Source of the DNA: a virus
Strand: one strand, 5' to 3'
DNA length: 64,000 nucleotides
Virus record (IMG/VR): IMGVR_UViG_3300042301_002363
Span: 1 to 64,000 of that record
Shown here: in pieces, positions 54,478 through 62,855 of the stretch
How positions within the stretch are numbered: the stretch's first letter is position 1
Layout of the letters: every line of letters begins with the position of its first letter
The notes under the pieces: model-generated
Told to the model about the DNA's origin: nothing
Database searches by the model: none
What the model saw: the letters and a program-made list of their open reading frames with translations, nothing else
Program-made: the position numbers and the translations under genes

Positions 54478-57400
54478 TATCTTGGACTATTTAAATTTTT
54501 AACGTTTGTAAGTTTAAGGATCATTTTGTTATCACCACTTATGTTCCTTCTTAAAATTACTCTATTACCATAATGTCTGAACTTTTTATGTTCAAGTGGT
54601 GATTTGTTGTAATCCACATAATCAGGATTGATATACTTTTTACAACCTGCACATTCAGTAATCCACATTGGAAGTTTTGTGCCAGAAAACTCTCCTCTGT
54701 CATTAGTAATATCCCAGAATGTATTGAATCTATACTTGTTCTCTTCTTTAGAGAAAAGTATTTCAATATAATCAGCACCTATTACAGGATTTGCTAATAT
54801 GTCAAGAGGATTGCTTTTTTGCTTAATCCTCATTCTGAGAACACCTGATATCTGTTCTGAATTATAAATGATAGCTCTATCAAAGTTTTCATCTAAAACA
54901 TGGAAGTAATCCTTACCATCATTGTAAAACTTATACACATCAAGATAGTATTCAAAACTTCTGAGAGTTGTAATCTGATTTGGTGTTACAATTGGGTATT
55001 CAATTTCCCAAGGGTAATTTGTACCATAGTAATTACAAAAACTATCCCATCTATTGTTATGCTTCCATATCTGATTGTTGTTGATTGTATAAAAGTTTTG
55101 ATATGATGGCATCATTAGTGATGGCAACCAGTCATGGAAGCTAATCCACATTTTTGATTTTGGATCATAACTTACTGTCCAATTACAAGGTTCAAAACAT
55201 AATGGATCATCAAATGCACATGGACATCTTTGAACAATTGCGTTTAATGTTATATGTATTTCGCATAACTTTTGATCTCCGCTTGCATTTTCCACAAGTA
55301 TATTGTAGGTTGTATTACCTGCTGGTGTTACTGTAAGGCTGCCATTTAATGGTATTGGTCCAATGCCATTATTCATTACAACTGAAACAGCATTTATAGT
55401 AGACCATGTCAATGTAACTGATTGGCCATAATCTACATTTATTGCTGATGCTCCAAGTTGACAATCAGGACAAGGATTGCCTGGTAATACTTCTGTTATT
55501 TGACAAAGTGGTATTTCACAAGATCCTTCAATCTGAGTACTTCCATCAGGACATGTATATTGACCAGACGAATTTGGTACTGGAATTTCTTGACCAATAA
55601 AATCTCTTGTTGAAAATATGATAAATGGTTCTAAGTCTGCTGGAGTTGGTCCACAATTGGTAGGAGCTGTTGTAAATGGAGTCAGCAATGTGCTTGCTTG
55701 CAACTGTGCTAAAGTCATATCATATACTTCTCCTGCAAATGCAGCATCAAGGTCATGATTTCTTCCACACAATCTTATTGTTCTTGTACCTGCAGGAAGA
55801 GTTACAGGAAATACATGCCAGTGATTAAAAGGTCTCATTACGCCACTATCCTCACCACCAGCTGAATCACGTGCAGATAAGTATACCCATAAGTTACCAT
55901 CAACATATATCTTTACTTCATTGTCACCTGCAATCCCAACTAAATATTGTTTTGTTTGAGGAACATCAAAACAAAAAGAATAACACACGTCAACATCTTC
56001 AGGAAGTGTACCACCAGCTGGCCATACACCTGCAATATTCAATCTTCCTCTTGTTGCTCCTCCACATGCACCACCATCTGAGTTCCATAAACCATTTTGA
56101 ACATTTACCAAAGGAGTAACAGGAGCACCAATACCATTCATTCCTCTTACTTGGTATGTACTTTGACTTCCAACTCCTTTTAATGGTTTTATTTCAGTTG
56201 TAATATCTGGATATAATCTAATACCAAATTTATTGTAAGCTGCTACGTTTTGAGCTGCCTCAACTGTAAATGTTGGTCCTGTATATTCAGCAGGAGCTGT
56301 AGATGTTATTACACATTCACCATTAATAATTTCTGCTTCAGGAGGACATCCTTTACATTCTGGAATTACTGGTGGATCATAAGGAATATCTGATGGTATT
56401 ATCTCACCACATATATAATATGGTACACCATTTGGATCATCAAATAATAAATCATCTCTCAATGGTCTATAATCCTTTTTTGAGAAATAGAGTAACTCAT
56501 ATGTTGAGTCATAAATAGCTTGTACTCCAATTCCTGCTACAGGATTATCATATAATGGATAGTTTGGATATACATCAAGCATCTTTGATGGCAAGTTATC
56601 AGCAAACCAAAACTTTAATCCAGTTCTTGATATTTCCTCTAAACCAGAACCATTAGACACAAAGATTTTACCAATGTCTTGAGATACAAAGAATAAACCA
56701 TAAGGTGTGTTTATTGCAGCTCTTGATGAGATTGAAGCCCCATAAGAAAGCGCATCATCTGCGTTAACAAGACTCTGAAAGTTTTGTTGAAATAAACCAC
56801 TATCACCAATTGATACTTTTGTTCCAGCTGTAGTTTGTAATTGATCCTGACCTACAAACGTTGTTGGTTCAGCATCCTCAAACAAAATAATACAACCTGT
56901 TGCATTCAATGGTTTTATGATGTTTATTTTACCATAGAAATCTTTGTAGTTAAGTGGTAGATAATTTCTCCAGTTGTCTCTTCTAAGTCCTGACCTTTGT
57001 TGTAATGAGTACACACTTCTTCGTGGGTAGTATTCAAAACATGATGAATACAGTTGTGGGTCATAGTCACGTGGTAAGATTTGTCCCCAGTTTGCGAGGT
57101 TGTTAAATAACTTGGAACTACTAAGTGATAAGTCATATTTGTAATATGTTGGTTTAGTAATAATATCAGATCTAAACATTGTACTAATGTCATTGAAAGA
57201 AAAGCCATATACATCATAAAACTTTTGGAAATCCTCAAGTCCATAGTCTCTATATGCCATGTTTAATTCTGACTCTGTAAAGTAATCGCGTACACCATTG
57301 TAAAATAAATAAAACCAGTTGTTTCTTCTTACCAATCTTAGAGTAGAACCATCACCTGGTGCATCTAATCTATAATTATCTGAAGGTGTGGTTGCATCCC

Positions 57401-60320
57401 ATTGTGGTAAAATTTCACTAGGAAAGTTCCAAGAAAATGTCAAATCAAAATCTGATGAATCAAAGTTTGCATAGTTTGCCCAGTACCTTGGCGCAGGTCC
57501 ATTTACATAATTTCTGTAATCCCATTCAGTACCATCTAATTCACCTAGCATCCATGTGTTAAAAAAGTAGTATGGATTCTTTTCTGTATATCTGTTGATA
57601 TATACATCCCCACCAAAAATGGCAGAGGTAGAATATGTTAATCCTACTGCTGGTGTTGTTTCGTATACACAAGAATCTGTTGGTATTTGCACAATCCCAT
57701 ATAATTGACCATACTGATTTTGATAGTCAACTTTAATTGCGCCATAGTACTGACAAATATTAGATATAAATTCACCATATGGATCCTTATATGTAATTCC
57801 ATTTACAACACCATCTAAGTCTCTAACTCTTTTTTTAGAGTTATCTGATGATGATGGATTTGGTAAATCTTTTGTCAACTTTAAACATAAAAATTTAGTT
57901 CTGTTTAGGTTGTTGATTCTATAAGTATTATCAAAATCCTGTACATGCATTCCAATGTACTTGATCATATTATTCTGTATCTTTCTTCTATAGCATTTTG
58001 GATATGCAGCAGGAACACTTGAATTGTTTACGTTTGTATAATTTGAATAGAAACCATGACTATTGTACTGAAGAGCATAATCTCTATAGTTAGCCATATT
58101 ACGTATCAAATCTAATACAACGCTCATTCCTTTTGGAACCCAGAAACTTAATTGTAGAATTAACTGTACAATACCTGCAATAGTACCAAGCAAGTTACCT
58201 TGACCACCTGCAGAAATTGCTGACAAAATACCACCACTAATTAAATCTGCAATTGTTGTCGCTGGAGCTGATTCACGTGTTGCGTCTGCGTATATACCAC
58301 CACTACCCACAGCTAATGGAAAGTTACCACCCTTAATTGTGGATTTTCCTACAGCTTCAATAAGTGCAATACCTACTCCAACACCTAACGCTAATGTAAA
58401 TGCGTTATCAGTAAGCAGCTTGAATCTTGGATGTTTATATGGTAATTGATAGTTACCTGTTGAAATTCCTTTTTCCTCAGTGTAGATCTTTATGTAATTT
58501 GTTCCAAATGCTGGTCTTTCAAAATGAATCTCAGGAGAATGGAATGCAAGATAATTCTTTTTGTACTTGTTAAGTTTTGAAGCATCTTCCCAATTTTCCT
58601 CATTTTCATTGTTATCTAAGATTGTGTAATCATCAGATAAGAATGGATCAGGTCTTAAGTCATTATAAGGATAGTTTTCAAATAAACCTTTTCTATTACC
58701 AATAGAACCATTTACATTGAACTCAACCATATTAGAGAACAATCCTTTTGTAATAATAGACTTGTTGTTCTCTCTTGAACCTCTTAGTATTTCATATCCA
58801 ACAATATCAGGAATTGGATTGCCATTTGCATCAACAGGTGGTTCTATATTAGAGAATTCAACACCAAGTACTATAATTCTACTACCACCTTGATTATGAA
58901 TATGCGTGGTCTCATTAGATGGCATTTTGTGATGACGTATAGGTTCATAACACAGATCACCCCATACTTCAGGATTAGTTGGATATCTTTCTGTTGATTC
59001 CCAATATGCCATATTTCCTCTTGCTACTACAATACCTCCATCCTTTTCTGTTCCAGATGAAGGAGCATACGTAGATGTATCATAAACTTGCCATGCTTCT
59101 ATTTCAGTTGGATCCACCACATCGTTGGTTGTAATATTTACCAAATCAGATGGTATTGCAGCTCTTCCTGGTATATGATATGATGCTGTTCTATTACCTG
59201 TATTGTATATCCATCTGATAAAGAATGAATATACTTCATCACGCATGTAACCAACAATATTACCACCATTCCAATAATAATTAACATCATACTCAACAGC
59301 TACCCAGTTGGTAAGTATTTTATTTGCTTGAAGTTGGTAGTTAATATATGGTTGTGTGCTAACGCCACTTCTGATAAGATATCCATTTACTGCAGCCATT
59401 TTTTCACTGCGTTCATATACAACATTTCTAAGTGGTATATAAGAAAGTGGAACAGTTTCTAAACTACCTTGTATAATATCAAGTACTACTGTCTTTTGAT
59501 TAATATTGTAGTATCCTATCTTTTTTGCAATTGCTTGTTGTGTGACAACAGAGATAATAACAAGTTCATACTCATTATATTCCTCATCAAGATCAGTAAG
59601 ATCTATTTGGATACTTCCACCTTGCCCACTATCTTGCCATAATCCTTGTGGCACACTTGGCATTGAATATTCAGTAAGGCGTATGCCATCTTCTGAATAT
59701 GCAATTACTGCCATATAACTTCCATTATTTAACTGTCCAGCACCTAGCGCTTTTCTAATAGATACACATGGTTGTTGGATTAAAGGATGCAAACGAATTT
59801 TGTCACAATCAAGTCTATCTGTGCATATCTCACCATCACATGGATTTTCACTTACTGGCTCACATATGTAAGGAACATTGTTAATGTTCATTGTTCTATC
59901 AGGATTTAGATTATCCTGCCAGTATCCTGAAAAAGTACAGTCATAGTTTTCTTTAACAAATGCTGTTATAAGATGAGTAGTCTTAAAGTTTAAGCAGTCA
60001 TCATTTATGACTGTTGTATAACTACACTTAGACTCATCAAATATTCCAATTTCTGAACCAATATTATTTGTTGAAAATATCAACCATTCAGTCTCTCTAA
60101 TAAAAGCATATCCAATAATTGTATAAGGTGCTTCAGTGCAATATCTATTTGATGGCTCATTGCCTATAGAACCAGATTCTCCATAGTGAGAATTATTTAT
60201 TGCATTAATAGCATTGTACCAAAGACCATCTGACATATAAATGTCAGTATTGTCTTTATTCATTCCTTTATTAAAGGACTGAGTCTTTGCGCCAGATGTA
60301 TTTTGGATTCCTTCAGCCAT
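54477..60320 (-). CDS. tail muzzle/stabilisation protein of crAss-like phages with inserted domains
   Basis: A 1947-residue protein. The N-terminus, TSGAKTQSFNKGMNKDNTD, then LWYNAINAINN and GSIGNEPSNRYC, is a hallmark of the crAss-like muzzle (stabilisation) protein at the tail tip, a large beta protein that closes the tail until ejection. The core can be followed to about residue 1315 and resumes at about 1700 with WTVSYDPKSKMWISFHDWLP. Between them lies an extra region: CPPEAEIINGEC (about 1321), a PA14/galactose-binding-like unit with LVGIAGDNEVKIYVDGNLW, CPDGSTQIEGSC (about 1588), and an Ig-like unit (YGQSVTLTWST, then NGSLTVTPAGNTTYNILVEN). These insertions could bind host surface glycans. 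No enzyme motif. It follows the ring-like genes in the usual crAss order. Confidence 0.78.
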   Translation of the reverse strand: MAEGIQNTSGAKTQSFNKGMNKDNTDIYMSDGLWYNAINAINNSHYGESGSIGNEPSNRYCTEAPYTIIGYAFIRETEWLIFSTNNIGSEIGIFDESKCSYTTVINDDCLNFKTTHLITAFVKENYDCTFSGYWQDNLNPDRTMNINNVPYICEPVSENPCDGEICTDRLDCDKIRLHPLIQQPCVSIRKALGAGQLNNGSYMAVIAYSEDGIRLTEYSMPSVPQGLWQDSGQGGSIQIDLTDLDEEYNEYELVIISVVTQQAIAKKIGYYNINQKTVVLDIIQGSLETVPLSYIPLRNVVYERSEKMAAVNGYLIRSGVSTQPYINYQLQANKILTNWVAVEYDVNYYWNGGNIVGYMRDEVYSFFIRWIYNTGNRTASYHIPGRAAIPSDLVNITTNDVVDPTEIEAWQVYDTSTYAPSSGTEKDGGIVVARGNMAYWESTERYPTNPEVWGDLCYEPIRHHKMPSNETTHIHNQGGSRIIVLGVEFSNIEPPVDANGNPIPDIVGYEILRGSRENNKSIITKGLFSNMVEFNVNGSIGNRKGLFENYPYNDLRPDPFLSDDYTILDNNENEENWEDASKLNKYKKNYLAFHSPEIHFERPAFGTNYIKIYTEEKGISTGNYQLPYKHPRFKLLTDNAFTLALGVGVGIALIEAVGKSTIKGGNFPLAVGSGGIYADATRESAPATTIADLISGGILSAISAGGQGNLLGTIAGIVQLILQLSFWVPKGMSVVLDLIRNMANYRDYALQYNSHGFYSNYTNVNNSSVPAAYPKCYRRKIQNNMIKYIGMHVQDFDNTYRINNLNRTKFLCLKLTKDLPNPSSSDNSKKRVRDLDGVVNGITYKDPYGEFISNICQYYGAIKVDYQNQYGQLYGIVQIPTDSCVYETTPAVGLTYSTSAIFGGDVYINRYTEKNPYYFFNTWMLGELDGTEWDYRNYVNGPAPRYWANYANFDSSDFDLTFSWNFPSEILPQWDATTPSDNYRLDAPGDGSTLRLVRRNNWFYLFYNGVRDYFTESELNMAYRDYGLEDFQKFYDVYGFSFNDISTMFRSDIITKPTYYKYDLSLSSSKLFNNLANWGQILPRDYDPQLYSSCFEYYPRRSVYSLQQRSGLRRDNWRNYLPLNYKDFYGKINIIKPLNATGCIILFEDAEPTTFVGQDQLQTTAGTKVSIGDSGLFQQNFQSLVNADDALSYGASISSRAAINTPYGLFFVSQDIGKIFVSNGSGLEEISRTGLKFWFADNLPSKMLDVYPNYPLYDNPVAGIGVQAIYDSTYELLYFSKKDYRPLRDDLLFDDPNGVPYYICGEIIPSDIPYDPPVIPECKGCPPEAEIINGECVITSTAPAEYTGPTFTVEAAQNVAAYNKFGIRLYPDITTEIKPLKGVGSQSTYQVRGMNGIGAPVTPLVNVQNGLWNSDGGACGGATRGRLNIAGVWPAGGTLPEDVDVCYSFCFDVPQTKQYLVGIAGDNEVKIYVDGNLWVYLSARDSAGGEDSGVMRPFNHWHVFPVTLPAGTRTIRLCGRNHDLDAAFAGEVYDMTLAQLQASTLLTPFTTAPTNCGPTPADLEPFIIFSTRDFIGQEIPVPNSSGQYTCPDGSTQIEGSCEIPLCQITEVLPGNPCPDCQLGASAINVDYGQSVTLTWSTINAVSVVMNNGIGPIPLNGSLTVTPAGNTTYNILVENASGDQKLCEIHITLNAIVQRCPCAFDDPLCFEPCNWTVSYDPKSKMWISFHDWLPSLMMPSYQNFYTINNNQIWKHNNRWDSFCNYYGTNYPWEIEYPIVTPNQITTLRSFEYYLDVYKFYNDGKDYFHVLDENFDRAIIYNSEQISGVLRMRIKQKSNPLDILANPVIGADYIEILFSKEENKYRFNTFWDITNDRGEFSGTKLPMWITECAGCKKYINPDYVDYNKSPLEHKKFRHYGNRVILRRNISGDNKMILKLTNVKNLNSPR

Positions 60321-60325
60321 TGCTT

Positions 60326-61495
60326 TTAAGTATAATATGGATGATAAGGCATGTGATTCTTGAACATGTCATAGTACTTGTGATACTGTGCTCTTTTATT
60401 TGTCTCCCAAACTTGTTTCATCTCACCAAAGTCAGGAGTATTAATAAATCCTAATGCTTTGTTTCGTGCTTCACGCAATTTGCCAGACATAAGTTGCATC
60501 AACTGCACTGTGTTCTCACCTGCCTGAGCAAGATTTTCATAGATTCTTTCTTTCAATGCGTACTCATAATACTCATCTGCATATGGATGACTTAGTACCA
60601 TAAGTTCTCCTTTGTCAGTTTCCATTACACTTTCATACATGACAAGGACTTCACCTTCTTTAAAGTTTGTTTCTAAGAATCCATTCTTTAAGAATACATT
60701 GTAATAGTTGCGAGAATTTACATCAACACAATCTGCAGAAACTGAATTGTTTTTTACAATGCCAAGTCTAAATAAATTTTTAAACTTTCTAGTTCTACCA
60801 TTACATCTATCTACAACAATAGGACAACCTCCTTCTGATGTAAGAGATGTTTCATGACATGGATTAGGGTCAACTATACAAGGGTTAGGTGGAATAGGAC
60901 ATGGGTCTGGAGGACATGTTGCATCACATGACGATTTAGAACCCATTATTGTAACTACAACTCCACTGTAAGTCGTGGTATAATTGGAAACCAACTGTAT
61001 TGTATCTTGATCAATAACAATAATCTCCAAGTTTAATAAAGTATGATTTGCAGCAAGTGCTTGTACAATCACATAATTAGTTCCTAAGTTATGTGTAACT
61101 GTATTTATGCCTGGTGCAATTGTCAATACTTGAGTACATTGCTCTACCATATTTCTATAGATTTCAAATTCTGCTTGATATATACCATCTGCTACACCTT
61201 GTTGATATGTTTTATAAGACCAAAGTGGTGGAGTTTCTGTTTCAATGGAACCTGTGCATAATAACGCATGATTCAATACAGCAAAGTCAGATGGTAATTT
61301 TGCACGATAGTTTGATACTTCTAACATTTTTGTGCGATTTGGATTTATCTTTAATCCTAAATCATAATTTACACGCTGAACAACTTTGATAAGTGTTTGA
61401 TCATCTATCATTCCTTCAAGATCATACGTTCTTATATCAATCTTGACACTGTCAAGAAGCTCATCAAATGTTCTATATTTAAGTTCTGCTTTCAT
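60326..61495 (-). CDS. tail ring/tubular-type protein (crAss-like)
   Basis: A 389-residue protein between the muzzle and the 226-residue ring-like protein, with gaps of 5 and 3 bases. The N-terminus (ELKYRTFDELLDSVKIDIRT) and segments such as LKINPNRTKMLEVSNYRAKL, PSDFAVLNHALLC, and the end with YYEYALKERIYENLAQAG resemble ring or tubular connector proteins of podovirus-like crAss tails. A Cys/Pro-rich insertion (about residues 185-230, with PPDPCPIPPNPC and repeated Pro-Asn-Pro-Cys) is unusual for such a protein and may be a surface loop. No catalytic motif. Function inferred from position and fold-like pattern. Confidence 0.65.
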   Translation of the reverse strand: MKAELKYRTFDELLDSVKIDIRTYDLEGMIDDQTLIKVVQRVNYDLGLKINPNRTKMLEVSNYRAKLPSDFAVLNHALLCTGSIETETPPLWSYKTYQQGVADGIYQAEFEIYRNMVEQCTQVLTIAPGINTVTHNLGTNYVIVQALAANHTLLNLEIIVIDQDTIQLVSNYTTTYSGVVVTIMGSKSSCDATCPPDPCPIPPNPCIVDPNPCHETSLTSEGGCPIVVDRCNGRTRKFKNLFRLGIVKNNSVSADCVDVNSRNYYNVFLKNGFLETNFKEGEVLVMYESVMETDKGELMVLSHPYADEYYEYALKERIYENLAQAGENTVQLMQLMSGKLREARNKALGFINTPDFGEMKQVWETNKRAQYHKYYDMFKNHMPYHPYYT

Positions 61496-61498
61496 TTA

Positions 61499-62179
61499 TT
61501 AAGATGTTGCACTTGTTGCTGATTGACCTGGATCTGATGGGATTTGAATCATCACACCTAAATCACGCATAACTAGTTGTTCAATTTCTGAGAATAAAAA
61601 CTCTGGCACATTTATCTTTTGATTTACAATTGCCAAACAATCATCCTGTGTGTCACAAGTTAACTTTGATATGTCAGCTTCAAACACACCTTCAATTCTT
61701 ATTGCATCCCAATCTAAATTAGGAAAGTATAAGTAACCATTTAAATACCAGTAGTATTTTTTAGTGTTGTATTTGAATGTGCTTTGTTTTGATATTTGTT
61801 GAAACGTAGATGGAAAAGTTGCTAATAATTGATGTGATAAATCTAAAGATGTTACTGCTCTTAATAAAGGACCATAATATCCTTCAATCATTCGTGGTAG
61901 TTTGTCTTTAGTTCTTTTAAAATAACAACCTGTATCTACGCCATAACATTGTGCTTCTGCTTTATCTACAGTAATTAATTCAATAAAGTTTAGTGTTTGA
62001 AATACACTGTTAAACTTCATTATGCGATTTAGATTATCCTGACGATGCATGAAAAAACGTGCATGTTTCATGATCATAGAATACAAATATCTATTTGTGA
62101 TATTTGCATCTTGCTTTACAGATTTAATCTGGTTACGCACTCTTGATATAGCTTCTCCAATTGTCATTTTAAAATTCAA
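61499..62179 (-). CDS. crAss-like ring/structural protein
   Basis: A 226-residue protein starting with MTIGEAISRVRNQIKSVKQD, then NRYLYSMIMKHARFFMHRQD, and later NLDWDAIRIEGVFEADISKL and FLFSEIEQLVMRDLGVMIQI. This helix-rich start followed by a small beta domain and a C-terminal helix is a pattern I know from conserved ring-type structural proteins of crAss-like phages, which line the tail connector below the portal. It overlaps the preceding gene by 11 bases and precedes the 389-residue protein. No signal peptide or membrane helix. Moderately sure. Confidence 0.7.
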   Translation of the reverse strand: MNFKMTIGEAISRVRNQIKSVKQDANITNRYLYSMIMKHARFFMHRQDNLNRIMKFNSVFQTLNFIELITVDKAEAQCYGVDTGCYFKRTKDKLPRMIEGYYGPLLRAVTSLDLSHQLLATFPSTFQQISKQSTFKYNTKKYYWYLNGYLYFPNLDWDAIRIEGVFEADISKLTCDTQDDCLAIVNQKINVPEFLFSEIEQLVMRDLGVMIQIPSDPGQSATSATS

Positions 62180-62747
62180 ATTCGTTATATGTCTTCAAAC
62201 TTTCTTTAGCATCTTCATTGCGTTCAATGTTATATAATCTGCTTCTATAAAGACTACTAATTTTCATGCGAGGATCTACCTGTATATAAGAATTCCATTT
62301 CTTAGGGTATTCTTTTGCAACAGTTCTTTTAAACTCCCTTACACCAGTAAAGCCCCACAATTCATTATTTTTGAATTTGTATCTACTAGCAAAAGTTGTG
62401 AAAAAGATTTTTGCCAAATAGTCATCGCTTTCATAGTTCTTATGCTGTATCACTTTACCATAATCAGCAGATGTCTTAAAGTCTACGTTTTTACTTTTCT
62501 TACGTGGACAAGAACCTATAAATAGATGACCAAGCTGACTTGGTATTTCAACACCATCTCTTTTCTCTATCACTGTATTCCAAACTTCATTATTGAATTC
62601 TAGAATAATGCTTTTAATTTGTTTTTCTGTTAGGTATTTTGCTGCAAAAACTTCAGACTGTATATGGTCCACCATTTCTTTAACAACAGTTTTCTTTGTT
62701 GTCTTTCTAAATCTTGGTCCTTTTACGTCTGGCATACAATTTTTCAT
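62169..62747 (-). CDS. conserved crAss-like structural-block protein
   Basis: A 192-residue basic protein. VKGPRFRKTTKKTV at the start and the block VWNTVIEKRDGVEIPSQLGH, then LFIGSCPRKKSKNVDFK, then DDYLAKIFFTTFASRYKFKN and LWGFTGVREFKRTVAKEYPK match a protein I recognise as conserved in this part of crAss-like genomes. Its role is not established. The GVEIPSQLG turn and the CPRKK loop resemble HU/IHF-like or nucleic-acid-contacting proteins, but this is speculation. It is the first gene after a promoter candidate at 62790-62820 and begins the ring/muzzle unit. Confidence 0.65.
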   Translation of the reverse strand: MKNCMPDVKGPRFRKTTKKTVVKEMVDHIQSEVFAAKYLTEKQIKSIILEFNNEVWNTVIEKRDGVEIPSQLGHLFIGSCPRKKSKNVDFKTSADYGKVIQHKNYESDDYLAKIFFTTFASRYKFKNNELWGFTGVREFKRTVAKEYPKKWNSYIQVDPRMKISSLYRSRLYNIERNEDAKESLKTYNEFEF

Positions 62748-62789
62748 AACAGATCCTCATTAAAATATAGGCAAAATAATTGGTTTTAA

Positions 62790-62820
62790 CAAATGTAATC
62801 AAAAAACAAAACCCTCACAA
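62790..62820 (-). promoter_or_regulatory. candidate Bacteroidota-type promoter for the structural block
   Basis: On the minus strand TTG (62820-62818) is followed by 20 bases and TACATTTG (62797-62790), an exact TAnnTTTG element identical to the one at 44955-44962. The next start codon is at 62747, about 43 bases downstream. The -33 part overlaps the terminator hairpin of the fibre gene. Confidence 0.5.
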
Positions 62821-62830
62821 GATGCAAGGG
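62801..62830 (-). terminator. terminator after the partial fibre gene
   Basis: Read on the minus strand, CCCTTGCA (62830-62823) pairs with TGTGAGGG (62819-62812) around a three-base loop, using two G-T pairs, and is followed by TTTTGTTTTTT (62811-62801). It ends the fibre transcript just before the next promoter. Confidence 0.75.
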
Positions 62831-62855
62831 ATTTGTCTAGTATCTCAGAAGTCTG

